Assembly: GCA_902791085.1 (NCBI GenBank)
Contig: CADAUN010000003.1
Span: 1 to 21,742, forward strand
Direction: 5' to 3'
Origin: an uncultured Erysipelotrichaceae bacterium
GTDB lineage: Bacteria; Bacillota_I; Bacilli_A; RFN20; CAG-826
DNA length: 21,742 nt
Part shown: in pieces, positions 1-6,875 of the stretch
Layout of the letters: each line of letters opens with the position of its first letter
How positions within the stretch are numbered: the first letter of the stretch is position 1
Position numbers and translations under genes: made by a program
Notes under the pieces: model-generated
Database searches by the model: none
Seen by the model: the letters and a program-made list of their open reading frames with translations, nothing else
Told to the model about the DNA's origin: nothing

Positions 1-1048
1 CGCGAAAGAAGTCACTGACCAAATCGAAAAAGAAATTCAAGCCATTCAAGAGCTTCATATGGTGTCACTCGAAGAAGGGAAGTCTTCTCATTTGATACAA
101 TCTGTCTCTTTCTTAGATGACTATTGTGATTATGTTGCTAGCTTTATTCATTTGGATTCGCCTGCTTCTTTTCAGATTTTATTGGATCCCATTTATGGAA
201 CAGGGATGCTGACGCTTCGAAAAACCTATCAAAAAATCGGAATACAAAATATCCACGAAATCCATTCCACTCATGACACAAACTTTGGTGGATTACAACC
301 CAATCCGATTCCTCAAAACATGGAAGCAGATGCCCGCTTGGTATTGAACGAAGGGTACGATATCGCCATCGGCACCGATAGCGATTGCGATCGTTTGGCC
401 ATCTTAGACGAAAAAGGGCAATATGTTGATGCGAACGAAATCATGGCCGCCCTTTATTTCTATTTGATTCATTATCGGTGTGAAAAGGGTGACATCGTCA
501 AAAATGTCACAACAAGTTTACTGATTGACCGTGTGGCGGAAAAATTAGGCTATCACTGCCATACCGTTGATGTAGGCTTTAAAAACATTACACAAGGAAT
601 GAAAGACTACGACGCCTTGCTTGGGGGTGAAAGTTCAGGCGGATTAACGATCCGTGGCTATCTCTATGGCAAAGATTCCACTTTTAGCAGCGCTTTATTT
701 TTGGAAATGATGGCAAATTTACATCAGCCTGTCAGCAAGATCGTTCAAGAAATCAAAGACTTTGCGAATTATCATATGGCCTTTTATGATGAAGAAGGCC
801 CTTGCTATCATCACGATGCCGTAGCGGAAGCCTTACAAAAAGACAAGCCTGTTTTTTCCAAAGCTATCCTCCGCGAGGAATTTATTGGTGCAAACGTCCG
901 TTATCTTTTCTCTGACGGCTCATGGGCGTTAGCGCGTTTCAGCGGCACGCAGCCTTTGCTTCGTTATTATGCGGAAAGCGAAGATCCCGCTTTTGCCAAA
1001 GAATGCATCCGTGTCATGGAAGAATTCGTCAATCGGTTCGATCGCTGA
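1..1048 (+). CDS. Phosphohexomutase (phosphoglucomutase/phosphomannomutase), 5' end outside window
   Basis: The frame is open from base 2 to the TGA stop, giving about 348 residues; the real start lies upstream, and the first ATG at 59 is internal. Seen in order are GTDSDCDRLAI (metal-binding loop, family form DxDxDR), GGESSGGL (sugar-specificity loop, family GGEESGG) and RFSGTQPLLRYYAES (phosphate-binding loop, family RxSGTEPxxRxY). These are the signatures of domains II, III and IV of the alpha-D-phosphohexomutase superfamily. Domain I, with the phosphorylated serine, is not in the window. The enzyme interconverts hexose 1- and 6-phosphates in the cytoplasm and feeds cell-envelope sugar synthesis or glycogen and trehalose turnover. 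Whether glucose or mannose phosphate is preferred cannot be read here. The Glu of the SGTEP motif is Gln, a mild departure. No convincing terminator follows. Family assignment is secure, exact substrate is not. Confidence 0.93.
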   Translation, partial: AKEVTDQIEKEIQAIQELHMVSLEEGKSSHLIQSVSFLDDYCDYVASFIHLDSPASFQILLDPIYGTGMLTLRKTYQKIGIQNIHEIHSTHDTNFGGLQPNPIPQNMEADARLVLNEGYDIAIGTDSDCDRLAILDEKGQYVDANEIMAALYFYLIHYRCEKGDIVKNVTTSLLIDRVAEKLGYHCHTVDVGFKNITQGMKDYDALLGGESSGGLTIRGYLYGKDSTFSSALFLEMMANLHQPVSKIVQEIKDFANYHMAFYDEEGPCYHHDAVAEALQKDKPVFSKAILREEFIGANVRYLFSDGSWALARFSGTQPLLRYYAESEDPAFAKECIRVMEEFVNRFDR

Positions 1049-1156
1049 TTTTTTTCGCACGGAAAAGGATGAAAACAGAATGTTATCATTCTCTTTTTAT
1101 CTTTATAAAAACGTTAATTTTTAGTAAAAAACATGCGATAAAATCTTAAGTTTTTA

Positions 1157-1170
1157 TGAAAGCGTTTTCT
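1157..1170 (+). promoter_or_regulatory. cre-like catabolite repression site
   Basis: TGAAAGCGTTTTCT matches the CcpA operator consensus TGWAANCGNTNWCA at 13 of 14 positions; only the final A is T. It lies about 120 bp upstream of the small ORF at 1292, just after a weak -10-like TAAAAT at 1139-1144. If that is the promoter, the site sits at or just after the start of transcription, where CcpA would block it. No CcpA gene is in the window, so function is inference from the match alone. Confidence 0.4.
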
Positions 1171-1233
1171 GAAAGCCCTTTCTGAAAAGCCTTACATTTT
1201 GCAGTCTCTAAAAATAGGCATAGAGTAGTAACG

Positions 1234-1261
1234 CTCCGAGGGAGAAAAGCTCTGCTTGGAG
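1234..1261 (+). promoter_or_regulatory. Leader hairpin upstream of the small acidic ORF
   Basis: CTCCGAG (1234-1240) pairs with CTTGGAG (1255-1261) with one G-U pair. The stem continues through GGAG (1241-1244) with CTCT (1250-1253), one bulged G at 1254 and a five-base loop. This gives an 11-bp stem only 16 bases before the ribosome binding site. There is no U tail, so it is not an intrinsic terminator. It could be an mRNA-stabilising or regulatory leader structure. I do not recognise a known riboswitch or T-box. Confidence 0.4.
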
Positions 1262-1277
1262 GCTTGTGAACACTCAT

Positions 1278-1283
1278 AGGAGG
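1278..1283 (+). promoter_or_regulatory. Ribosome binding site of the 53-aa ORF
   Basis: A perfect AGGAGG sits 8 bases before the ATG at 1292. This is the main reason for calling the short ORF a real gene, and it chooses the first of two adjacent ATG codons. Confidence 0.8.
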
Positions 1284-1291
1284 AAACGAAA

Positions 1292-1453
1292 ATGATGTTA
1301 TTTGGAAAGAAAAAAGTTGAGAAGGAAGAAAATCAAGACGAAATCCGTTACAGCGAAGTCTTAGATCAACTCGCGAACGAAGATCCGATTTTCCACGATG
1401 TTCCGGAAGATGATTCCAACACCGATGATGCCGATGAAGCCTATAACGACTAA
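1292..1453 (+). CDS. Small acidic protein of unknown function (53 aa)
   Basis: The ORF encodes 53 residues, beginning MMLFGKKKVEKEENQ and ending DDADEAYND. A short hydrophobic and basic start (MLFGKKKVEK) is followed by a strongly acidic body with DEIRYSEVL, NEDP and EDD-rich stretches; there is no membrane segment and no cysteine. Support for it being real is a perfect AGGAGG at 8 bases, a structured leader before it and a clear terminator 24 bases after the stop, making a monocistronic unit. Both flanking genes run the same way but are separated by non-coding DNA. The start resembles other Bacillota mini-proteins that carry a basic N-terminus and an acidic tail, but I recognise no family and assign no function. 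A longer reading frame on the opposite strand of the same DNA has no ribosome site and is best ignored. Confidence 0.7.
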   Translation: MMLFGKKKVEKEENQDEIRYSEVLDQLANEDPIFHDVPEDDSNTDDADEAYND

Positions 1454-1477
1454 CCTTCAATACTAAACATAAGCACT

Positions 1478-1504
1478 AACCGCCTTCGGGCGGTTTTCTT
1501 TTTT
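1478..1504 (+). terminator. Intrinsic terminator after the small ORF
   Basis: A 7-bp perfect stem AACCGCC/GGCGGTT with a TTCG tetraloop (1478-1495) runs into a T-rich tail to 1504. It ends the small-ORF transcript before the regulator gene at 1534. Confidence 0.9.
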
Positions 1505-1533
1505 GTCCAGGCTTGTACTAAAATAATAAAAGC

Positions 1534-2163
1534 ATGAAAGATTTAACGATGATCGTTGCAGAGAACCTCTCCGCCTTACGAAAAGCACGGGGGCTAACCC
1601 AAGGCCAATTAGCGGAAATGCTTTCTTATTCGGGAAAGTCCATTTCGAAATGGGAAACGGGAGGCGGATTGCCTGATGTAGAGACGTTAGATAAACTCGC
1701 TTCTTTCTATGGCGTAACATTGGACTATCTAACCAACGAACATCCAGACTCAGTTTTGCAAGAAACAGGAAAACACGATCCGGAAAGTGTAATGCGGAAT
1801 AAGCTCATCATTGCAGTTTTAGGCGTTGTCTTCGTTTGGACCGTTGCTGCCGTTACCTATTCCGCGCTCATTTTGTGCGGCGTTCAAAATTGGCAATCAT
1901 GGCTTATTTTCATTTGGGCAATCCCCGCTTCTTTTCTCACTATCCTTTTCTTTAACCAAAAATGGGGTTATCGAAATTGGGGGCTCGCTTTTTTGATTTC
2001 CTTCTTTTGGACGGCAGCGATTGCAAGTTACTTGGAAGTCGGAATGGATTTAGGAGCAATGGGATGGCGATTATGGTTTCTCTTACTTACGCCGATTCCT
2101 TGTACCATCGGTGCCATTTTGGTTTATCGCTTCCGACTCGATTCTAAATCCGCTTCACGATAA
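1534..2163 (+). CDS. XRE-family transcriptional regulator with C-terminal membrane domain
   Basis: The product has 209 residues. Residues about 10-66 form an HTH_3 (Cro/C1-type) DNA-binding domain: LRKARGLTQGQLAEML, then SGKSISKWETGGGLPDVETL and LASFYGVTLDYL. After a short linker come four predicted membrane helices, at about 87-112, 124-145, 150-170 and 178-200, with positive residues at the end. This HTH-plus-membrane layout is common in Bacillota and is thought to tie DNA binding to a membrane or envelope signal, but the ligand is usually unknown. The ATG at 1534 has no good SD; the ATG at 1549 (MIVAENLSALRK) is an alternative start and fits the family's usual beginning well. The gene has its own terminator on each side, so it is probably transcribed alone. 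Target genes cannot be told from the sequence. Confidence 0.88.
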   Translation: MKDLTMIVAENLSALRKARGLTQGQLAEMLSYSGKSISKWETGGGLPDVETLDKLASFYGVTLDYLTNEHPDSVLQETGKHDPESVMRNKLIIAVLGVVFVWTVAAVTYSALILCGVQNWQSWLIFIWAIPASFLTILFFNQKWGYRNWGLAFLISFFWTAAIASYLEVGMDLGAMGWRLWFLLLTPIPCTIGAILVYRFRLDSKSASR

Positions 2164-2166
2164 AAG

Positions 2167-2190
2167 ACCGAGTTACTCGGTTTTTCTTTT
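2167..2190 (+). terminator. Intrinsic terminator after the XRE regulator
   Basis: The stem ACCGAG (2167-2172) with CTCGGT (2176-2181), loop TTA, is followed by a T-rich run to 2190. It begins 4 bp after the stop codon. Confidence 0.82.
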
Positions 2191-2275
2191 GCTTTTAATA
2201 TCTCTCCAAAAATCAGTCAATGAAAAAAGAGAATATTTTCTTTACATTTCAAAAATAGGTAATGATCTTTTTAAT

Positions 2276-2305
2276 ACAAAAACGCACCAGGAAAACCTGG
2301 TGCGT
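2276..2305 (-). terminator. Intrinsic terminator of clpB
   Basis: A 10-bp perfect stem, ACGCACCAGG/CCTGGTGCGT with a four-base loop (2282-2305), is followed on the minus strand by a run of T (2276-2281). It lies 14 bp after the clpB stop. Confidence 0.92.
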
Positions 2306-2319
2306 GAGAGAAACGAAAT

Positions 2320-4458
2320 TTAGGCGCGGATCGATTGATCTTGATGAATCACGACGTTGTTTTTATCGTCCACATCACAGATGAATTTATCCTTCGTGTT
2401 GATTTCACCTTTGATGATGGCGGTAGCAATCGCTGTTTCCACTTTATCTTCAATGAACCGTTTGATCGGTCTTGCGCCAAAGGCCGGACTATAACTCGAA
2501 TCAATGATGTAATGCTTCAAGGCATCTGTGAAGGAGACAGAATAATATTGTTGATTCAAACGTTCGGCCAATTCGCCAAGCATCTTTTCCACAATCTTAT
2601 ACTGCACGTCTTTTGACAATGGGTTGAAGTAAACAATCTCATCAATTCGGTTCAAGAATTCTGGCTTAAAGGTCTGATGAAGCAATTGTTCAACCTTATC
2701 GCGTTGACCGTTCAAGATGTATTCGCTTCCTAAGTTAGAAGTCATGATGATAATCGTATTCTTAAAGTCCACCAAATGACCTTGTGAATCGGTGAGCCGT
2801 CCTTCATCCAAAATTTGCAAAAGCAAATTGAAGATTTCGGGATCCGCTTTTTCAATTTCATCAAAGAGAACGATGGAATAAGGATTACGTCTTACCTTCT
2901 CGGTTAATTGACCTCCTTCTTCATAGCCAACATATCCTGGAGCAGCGCCAATCAAACGGGATACAGAATATTTTTCCATGTATTCCGACATATCGATACG
3001 GATGATGTTGTTTTCGTTGTCAAAGAGCGCTTCGGCCAAGGCTTTCGCCACCTCGGTTTTGCCAACGCCCGTAGGACCCAAGAACAAGAACGAACCGATA
3101 GGACGGTTCGGGCTTTGAATCCCGGCGCGTTGACGAAGAATCGCGTTAGAGACAAGACGAATGGCTTCGTCCTGGCCAATGACGCGACGTGCCAAAGTTT
3201 GAGGCAAATCCAAGACTTTCTCTCGATCGCCTTTTTGGATTCTGGCTACTGGGATGCCAGTCATCTTGGCAACAATCTTAGCGATGGTGTCAGCATCGAC
3301 AATTTCGTCTACCAATTTTTCGCCGTTTTGCGATTGATCGGTTAACGTTTTAATCCGTTTCTCTAGTTCAGGAATGGTTTGATATTGCAGCTTAGAAGCT
3401 TTTTCATAATCGCCTTCTTGGAAATAAGAACCTAATTGAATGCGGTCCTCTTCCAAAGTGTGTTTCAATTCTTTGGCCTCATTAATTTGGGCTTTCTCCT
3501 TTTGCCATTCTTTCGTTAAGGCATCGGATTTGGTCTTATAGGATTGCAATTCGCCTTGCAATTCTTGCAAACGTTTTTGAGAAGACTCATCGCTTTCTTT
3601 TGACAAAGCAACGCGTTCCACTTCCAAAGAACGAATCTTGCGGTTCACTTCGTCCAATTCCGTCGGCATAGATTCAATTTCAACCTTAATGCCCGCGCAA
3701 GCTTCATCGATTAGATCGATGGCCTTATCGGGTAAGAATCGATTCGTGATGTAACGATTAGATAAAGTAGCTGCCGCAATTAAAGCATCGTCCGTAATAC
3801 GAACACCGTGGTAGGTTTCAAAACGTTCTTTAAGGCCGCGAAGAATCGTGATGGTGTCTTCCACGGTAGGTTCTGAAACCAACACCGTTTGAAAACGACG
3901 TTCTAGCGCGCGATCCTTTTCGATGAATTCACGATATTCGTTTAATGTCGTTGCCCCGATGCAATCGATTTCACCACGGGCCAACATCGGTTTTAACATA
4001 TTTGAAGCATCCATGGCACCTTCGGTGCGTCCTGCCCCAACAATCAAATGAATTTCATCGATAAACAAAATGATTTTGCCTTCAGAAGCTTTGATTTTGT
4101 TCAAGACGGCTTTGAGTCGTTCCTCAAATTCACCGCGGTATTTGGCGCCGGCAAGCAACGCGCCCATATCCAATTCATAGATTTCTTTATCTTTTAATGT
4201 ATTCGGAACATCGTTCTTTACAATTCGCTCGGCCAAACCTTCTACGATGGCAGTTTTGCCAACGCCAGGCTCGCCAATCAAAATGACGTTATTTTTGGTT
4301 TTTCTCGCCAAAATCTGAACGACTTTTCGGATTTCATCATCACGGCCAATGACCGGATCAATCTTTCCTGCTTTGACTTCTTGATTGACGTTTCTACCAA
4401 ATTTATCCAAGACGTGTTCGTCTTGAGAATAATCTTCCATTCCAGGCATCATTTCCAT
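2320..4458 (-). CDS. clpB: Disaggregase ClpB, short form lacking the N domain
   Basis: This is a 712-residue AAA+ Hsp100 chaperone that, with DnaK, pulls polypeptides out of aggregates in the cytoplasm. Seen: AAA-1 Walker A GEPGVGKTA at 63-71, pore loop AKYRGEFEER from 105, Walker B IILFIDEIH at 129-137. A coiled-coil M domain (about 265-385, marking ClpB rather than ClpC or ClpA) follows. AAA-2 has Walker A GPTGVGKTE at 461-469, pore loop GYVGYEEGG at 508-516 and Walker B IVLFDEIEKA at 529-538. Full-length ClpB is about 850-870 residues; here the substrate-binding N domain is absent. A strong AAGGAGG (4467-4473) sits 8 bases before the ATG, and promoter and CIRCE lie just upstream, so this is the true start and not a broken gene. 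Mycoplasma ClpB is similarly short. The monocistronic unit is probably controlled by HrcA. Confidence 0.97.
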   Translation of the reverse strand: MEMMPGMEDYSQDEHVLDKFGRNVNQEVKAGKIDPVIGRDDEIRKVVQILARKTKNNVILIGEPGVGKTAIVEGLAERIVKNDVPNTLKDKEIYELDMGALLAGAKYRGEFEERLKAVLNKIKASEGKIILFIDEIHLIVGAGRTEGAMDASNMLKPMLARGEIDCIGATTLNEYREFIEKDRALERRFQTVLVSEPTVEDTITILRGLKERFETYHGVRITDDALIAAATLSNRYITNRFLPDKAIDLIDEACAGIKVEIESMPTELDEVNRKIRSLEVERVALSKESDESSQKRLQELQGELQSYKTKSDALTKEWQKEKAQINEAKELKHTLEEDRIQLGSYFQEGDYEKASKLQYQTIPELEKRIKTLTDQSQNGEKLVDEIVDADTIAKIVAKMTGIPVARIQKGDREKVLDLPQTLARRVIGQDEAIRLVSNAILRQRAGIQSPNRPIGSFLFLGPTGVGKTEVAKALAEALFDNENNIIRIDMSEYMEKYSVSRLIGAAPGYVGYEEGGQLTEKVRRNPYSIVLFDEIEKADPEIFNLLLQILDEGRLTDSQGHLVDFKNTIIIMTSNLGSEYILNGQRDKVEQLLHQTFKPEFLNRIDEIVYFNPLSKDVQYKIVEKMLGELAERLNQQYYSVSFTDALKHYIIDSSYSPAFGARPIKRFIEDKVETAIATAIIKGEINTKDKFICDVDDKNNVVIHQDQSIRA

Positions 4459-4478
4459 AATGGTTCCCTCCTTTGATT

Positions 4479-4493
4479 GTTCCTTTTTGGAAC
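4479..4493 (-). promoter_or_regulatory. Small hairpin in the clpB 5' untranslated region
   Basis: GTTCC/GGAAC with a five-base A loop (minus strand) lies between the predicted transcription start and the SD. It is at the very 5' end of the mRNA, so a stabilising role is plausible; this is an inference. Confidence 0.35.
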
Positions 4494-4500
4494 TAGAAAC

Positions 4501-4528
4501 ATTATAGTCTTACTTTTAGCACTCTCAA
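4501..4528 (-). promoter_or_regulatory. clpB promoter (sigma-A type)
   Basis: On the minus strand TTGAGA (4523-4528) and a perfect TATAAT (4501-4506) are 16 bases apart. The -35 box lies inside the CIRCE palindrome, so HrcA bound there would block RNA polymerase. Confidence 0.8.
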
Positions 4529-4542
4529 GTGTTGAGTGCTAA
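4516..4542. promoter_or_regulatory. CIRCE operator (HrcA binding site)
   Basis: TTAGCACTC (4516-4524), nine spacer bases, GAGTGCTAA (4534-4542): an exact match to the CIRCE consensus TTAGCACTC-N9-GAGTGCTAA. HrcA represses heat-shock genes through this site. It covers the clpB -35 box. HrcA itself is not in the window. Confidence 0.97.
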
Positions 4543-4583
4543 TTTTTGCAAATACAATAGAAGATTATTTTTTATGCGTATTT

Positions 4584-6335
4584 TTATTGTCTTGTAATGA
4601 TTTTTGTCTTTTCTTTCAATATTTTTAATAAACGGCCATCAACCAAGGGAGCAAGCTTTTCGTATACCAGTTTATGGTAGTCATTTAACCAAGCGATCTC
4701 TTGATCGGTTAATAAGGACAAATCCAACGCTTTCGTTTCAAAAGGAACATAAGTGATGGTTTCAAAACGATAGAAATTGCCCTCGTCGTTAGAAATGTCA
4801 GGAATGCACAAAATATTGTTTTCTAAGCGAATGCCATATTTGTTCGCTTTATAGACGCCAGGCTCAATCGAAGTAATCATTCCCGGAGCGAAAACACAGC
4901 CTTCGTTTTTTCCTTTTACTAAGCGGTAACGGAAACCATTCGGGCCTTCGTGAACGACATTCAAGTAACCAATGCCATGTCCGGTTCCGCATTTATAATC
5001 CAAATGTTCTTTCCACATGACTTCCCTTGCCATCATATCGATGGTAACGCCGGTAGAGCCTTCCAAAAATACGCTTGAAGAGAGCGCGATTAAGGATTTC
5101 ATCGTTAAGGTATAGTCGTGGATGAATTCTTCCGTTGGCTTCCCTAATAAGAAAGTACGGGTAGTGTCGGTTGTACCGGCTAAATATTGTCCGCCACTAT
5201 CTAATAGGAGTTGAAGGGTTTGAGCGTCGATTGTCGTATGTTTTTCTTCGCTTGGCGCATAATGCATCATGGCAGCGTTAGGACCTACCGCGGCAATCGT
5301 GGTAAAGGATTCTCCTAAGAAATGTTTTCCTTCTGCGCGGAAAGAATGTAAGATTTGGACCAAGTCCCATTCATTCTTCCCTTCGATCGGATGCTCTTCC
5401 AAATAAGCGATGAATTTTAATAAAGCAACACCATCTTCCGCTTGAGCCATTTTGATGTTTTCCACTTCTTTTGGGCCCTTGATTGCTTTCATTAACTTGG
5501 ATGGGGCAGCACCAGGAATTGGATTCGCCAACAAACGATAAAGTTTGGCATTGCATTCTTTGGGGTCAACCAAAGTTGGGACGGCGGAGCGTTCTTTTAG
5601 AAAAGAAACGATATGGTCATAAGGCTCCACCGTCACGCCAGGAATAGAGAAAGAAAGGCGAGAAGGATTAGCAAACAAAAAAGCGCCAGTCAGATCAATA
5701 TATAAATAAGCATAGAAAACCGGAGTATCGGCAATGTCGTTGCCACGGACGTTTGTCAAATAAGCAATGTCATCAAGACTGGTCAACAAATGAGCACCTG
5801 CTCCTGCTTCCCGCATTTTTTGTCGAACGCGTTCTATTTTCTCTTGCACGGTAAGGTCTTGATATTGCGGATTGCTAAAATCCCACAAAGGATCGTTAGA
5901 CAAAGCCGGGCGAGAAGGAAGCAAAGAAGCAAAGGAGATATCACGAACTTCCCCTGCTTTTTCTAGTTCCGATAAATCTTCTGGCGAAAGAATAGAGAAA
6001 TCCGTTCCCAAAGGATAAAGATGATGCTTCTTAAGATAGGTATAAGGATCTAAATTTTCCGGGCGATACAGTTCTATAAAACGATACGAAGTACCCTTCA
6101 ATTCTTGTGGGGCAGAGACGGCAAAACGGCCATCGGACCAAAGCAACGCTTCTTCTTCCGTGATTAAGACATAGGCGTTATCCCCAGTAAAAGGACAAAA
6201 ATAACGCCGTTCTGCCGCATAATAAGGCGCTGGTTCTTCACTATGATGTGGATCGCCCGTTAATATCAAATAAGCGCGAATGCCAGCTTCTTTCATGGCT
6301 TTTCGTAATTGAATCAATCGCTGTTCGTAATCCAT
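4584..6335 (-). CDS. pepP: Xaa-Pro aminopeptidase (M24B), three-domain type
   Basis: This cytoplasmic metallopeptidase removes the N-terminal residue from peptides with proline in second place. The 583 residues form two creatinase-like N-terminal domains (about 1-150 and 160-285), the M24 pita-bread catalytic domain (about 290-520) and a short C-terminal extension, the layout of XPNPEP1-like enzymes. All five expected metal ligands are visible: D379 and D390 (in LLDSGGQYLAGTTDTTRT), H453 (GTGHGIGY), E491 (SIEPGVY) and E505 (IRLENN). The ATG at 6335 (MDYEQRLIQL) is chosen because a TATAAT box at 6358-6363 lies inside the 24-residue upstream extension that begins at 6407, and a purine-rich stretch precedes the chosen ATG. 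The gene is upstream of clpB but clpB has its own promoter. The upstream neighbour is an insertion sequence remnant. Confidence 0.95.
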   Translation of the reverse strand: MDYEQRLIQLRKAMKEAGIRAYLILTGDPHHSEEPAPYYAAERRYFCPFTGDNAYVLITEEEALLWSDGRFAVSAPQELKGTSYRFIELYRPENLDPYTYLKKHHLYPLGTDFSILSPEDLSELEKAGEVRDISFASLLPSRPALSNDPLWDFSNPQYQDLTVQEKIERVRQKMREAGAGAHLLTSLDDIAYLTNVRGNDIADTPVFYAYLYIDLTGAFLFANPSRLSFSIPGVTVEPYDHIVSFLKERSAVPTLVDPKECNAKLYRLLANPIPGAAPSKLMKAIKGPKEVENIKMAQAEDGVALLKFIAYLEEHPIEGKNEWDLVQILHSFRAEGKHFLGESFTTIAAVGPNAAMMHYAPSEEKHTTIDAQTLQLLLDSGGQYLAGTTDTTRTFLLGKPTEEFIHDYTLTMKSLIALSSSVFLEGSTGVTIDMMAREVMWKEHLDYKCGTGHGIGYLNVVHEGPNGFRYRLVKGKNEGCVFAPGMITSIEPGVYKANKYGIRLENNILCIPDISNDEGNFYRFETITYVPFETKALDLSLLTDQEIAWLNDYHKLVYEKLAPLVDGRLLKILKEKTKIITRQ

Positions 6336-6357
6336 AATTCTTCTCTCTTTCTCTCCC

Positions 6358-6363
6358 ATTATA
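6358..6363 (-). promoter_or_regulatory. -10 box of the Xaa-Pro aminopeptidase gene
   Basis: A perfect minus-strand TATAAT lies 22 bases before the chosen ATG. No good -35 box is seen 16-18 bases upstream, so promoter strength is uncertain. The insertion sequence junction lies about 45 bp further upstream, leaving the core promoter intact. Confidence 0.5.
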
Positions 6364-6410
6364 GAAGAAATTATTTTGAAAAGACGGAAAATGCCTTCTA
6401 AAAACAAAGG

Positions 6411-6731
6411 TTGTTAGATGACAGCGACTTGGCCAACGCCTATGACTGCCTTCAGGATCTATATAGATACATGAGAGTGGAGGACACATTCACCAAATGT
6501 CTGGAGAACGTTAGATTCGTCGCCAGGAAGCTGGAAAACTGCGGATGCGACGTGCTGTCAAAAGTCGCGGCGACGTACAGGAAATGGGAGGTGGAGATCG
6601 CCAGGGGGCTGGCGAAGAACGAGTTCGGGGTCGTGCTGAGCAACGCGAAGATGAAAGCCGGAAACGACGTTGCCCAAACCATGATAGATGCCGCGTATGG
6701 GTACCGTAATTTCGAGAGTTTCAGGAAATGA
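6411..6731 (+). pseudogene. C-terminal fragment of an ISL3-family transposase
   Basis: The 106-residue reading frame ends in AAYGYRNFESFRK, preceded by TYRKWEVEIARGL and LSNAKMKAGNDVAQTMI. This matches the closing part of ISL3 DDE transposases, whose usual form is W..EI, then SNG..E..N..K, then R..YGYRNF..FR. The two catalytic Asp and the N-terminal zinc-binding and helix-turn-helix parts are missing, so the fragment cannot transpose on its own; full ISL3 transposases are about 400-430 residues. It would start at a TTG at 6411 with no ribosome site, which fits a decayed piece rather than an expressed gene. AGG arginine codons mark it as foreign to this genome. The assignment rests on recalled motif form and not on an alignment. 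Confidence 0.75.
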
Positions 6732-6755
6732 TTTTTGCTCATGAGGTGGAACGTG

Positions 6756-6786
6756 AAAAGATAAAAGGGCACCCGTTTGGATGCCC
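6756..6786 (-). terminator. Likely terminator of the rhamnosidase operon, supplied by the IS
   Basis: Read on the minus strand, GGGCATCC pairs with GGGTGCCC (6767-6786, loop of four, one G-U pair) and is followed by TTTTATCTTTT (6756-6766). It lies about 90 bp past the rhamnosidase stop and inside the IS remnant. It is the first terminator-like structure after that gene. Confidence 0.6.
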
Positions 6787-6849
6787 TGTTCGCTCAACTA
6801 CCTTACGGTTATAGTTTTGGTCGGTTGCTTTTCGCAAAACCACTTTAAA

Positions 6850-6872
6850 CCACCATAGATGTTACAGAGCCC
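6850..6872. repeat. Right terminal repeat of the ISL3 remnant
   Basis: The inward-facing sequence GGGCTCTGTAACATC at the right edge has the form of ISL3-type ends. No partner is present in the window. The flanking TTTTTATT at 6873-6880 could be one copy of an 8-bp target duplication, but the other copy is not available to compare. Confidence 0.5.
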
Positions 6873-6875
6873 TTT

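Larger units (their letters stand above)
6409..6872 (+). mobile_element. ISL3-family insertion sequence remnant, left part missing
   Basis: This segment fills the space between the aminopeptidase and rhamnosidase genes. It holds the last 106 codons of an ISL3-type transposase, then a non-coding tail with a hairpin, then a right end reading ACAGAGCCC on the plus strand (GGGCTCTGT inward), which resembles ISL3 terminal repeats. No matching left end occurs in the window, so about the first three quarters of the element is missing. Codon use differs sharply from the neighbours: arginine is mostly AGG/AGA here and mostly CGN in flanking genes, and third positions are G/C-rich. The right end stops 3 bp from the rhamnosidase stop codon. 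The left boundary near 6409 is judged from composition and the start of homology-like sequence. Confidence 0.7.

Noticed and set aside
1165..1191. Near-repeat TTTTCTGAAAGCC / TTTCTGAAAAGCC next to the cre-like site
   Set aside because: Two short imperfect copies in low-complexity sequence; not enough to call an operator or slippage repeat.
1200..1290. Possible known riboswitch or T-box in the leader before the small ORF
   Set aside because: There is a good hairpin but no T-box sequence, no terminator/antiterminator pair and no recognised aptamer core.
1146..1460. 104-residue reading frame on the minus strand over the small acidic ORF
   Set aside because: No ribosome site, and the plus-strand ORF at 1292-1453 has a perfect SD, leader and terminator. 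The minus frame is its antisense shadow.
2908..3345. 145-residue plus-strand frame inside clpB
   Set aside because: It lies wholly within the conserved AAA-2 and linker coding sequence of clpB and has no SD or family motifs.
6452..6772. 106-residue minus-strand frame over the transposase tail
   Set aside because: The plus strand carries the clear YGYRNF..FRK transposase ending; the minus frame has no recognisable motif or SD.
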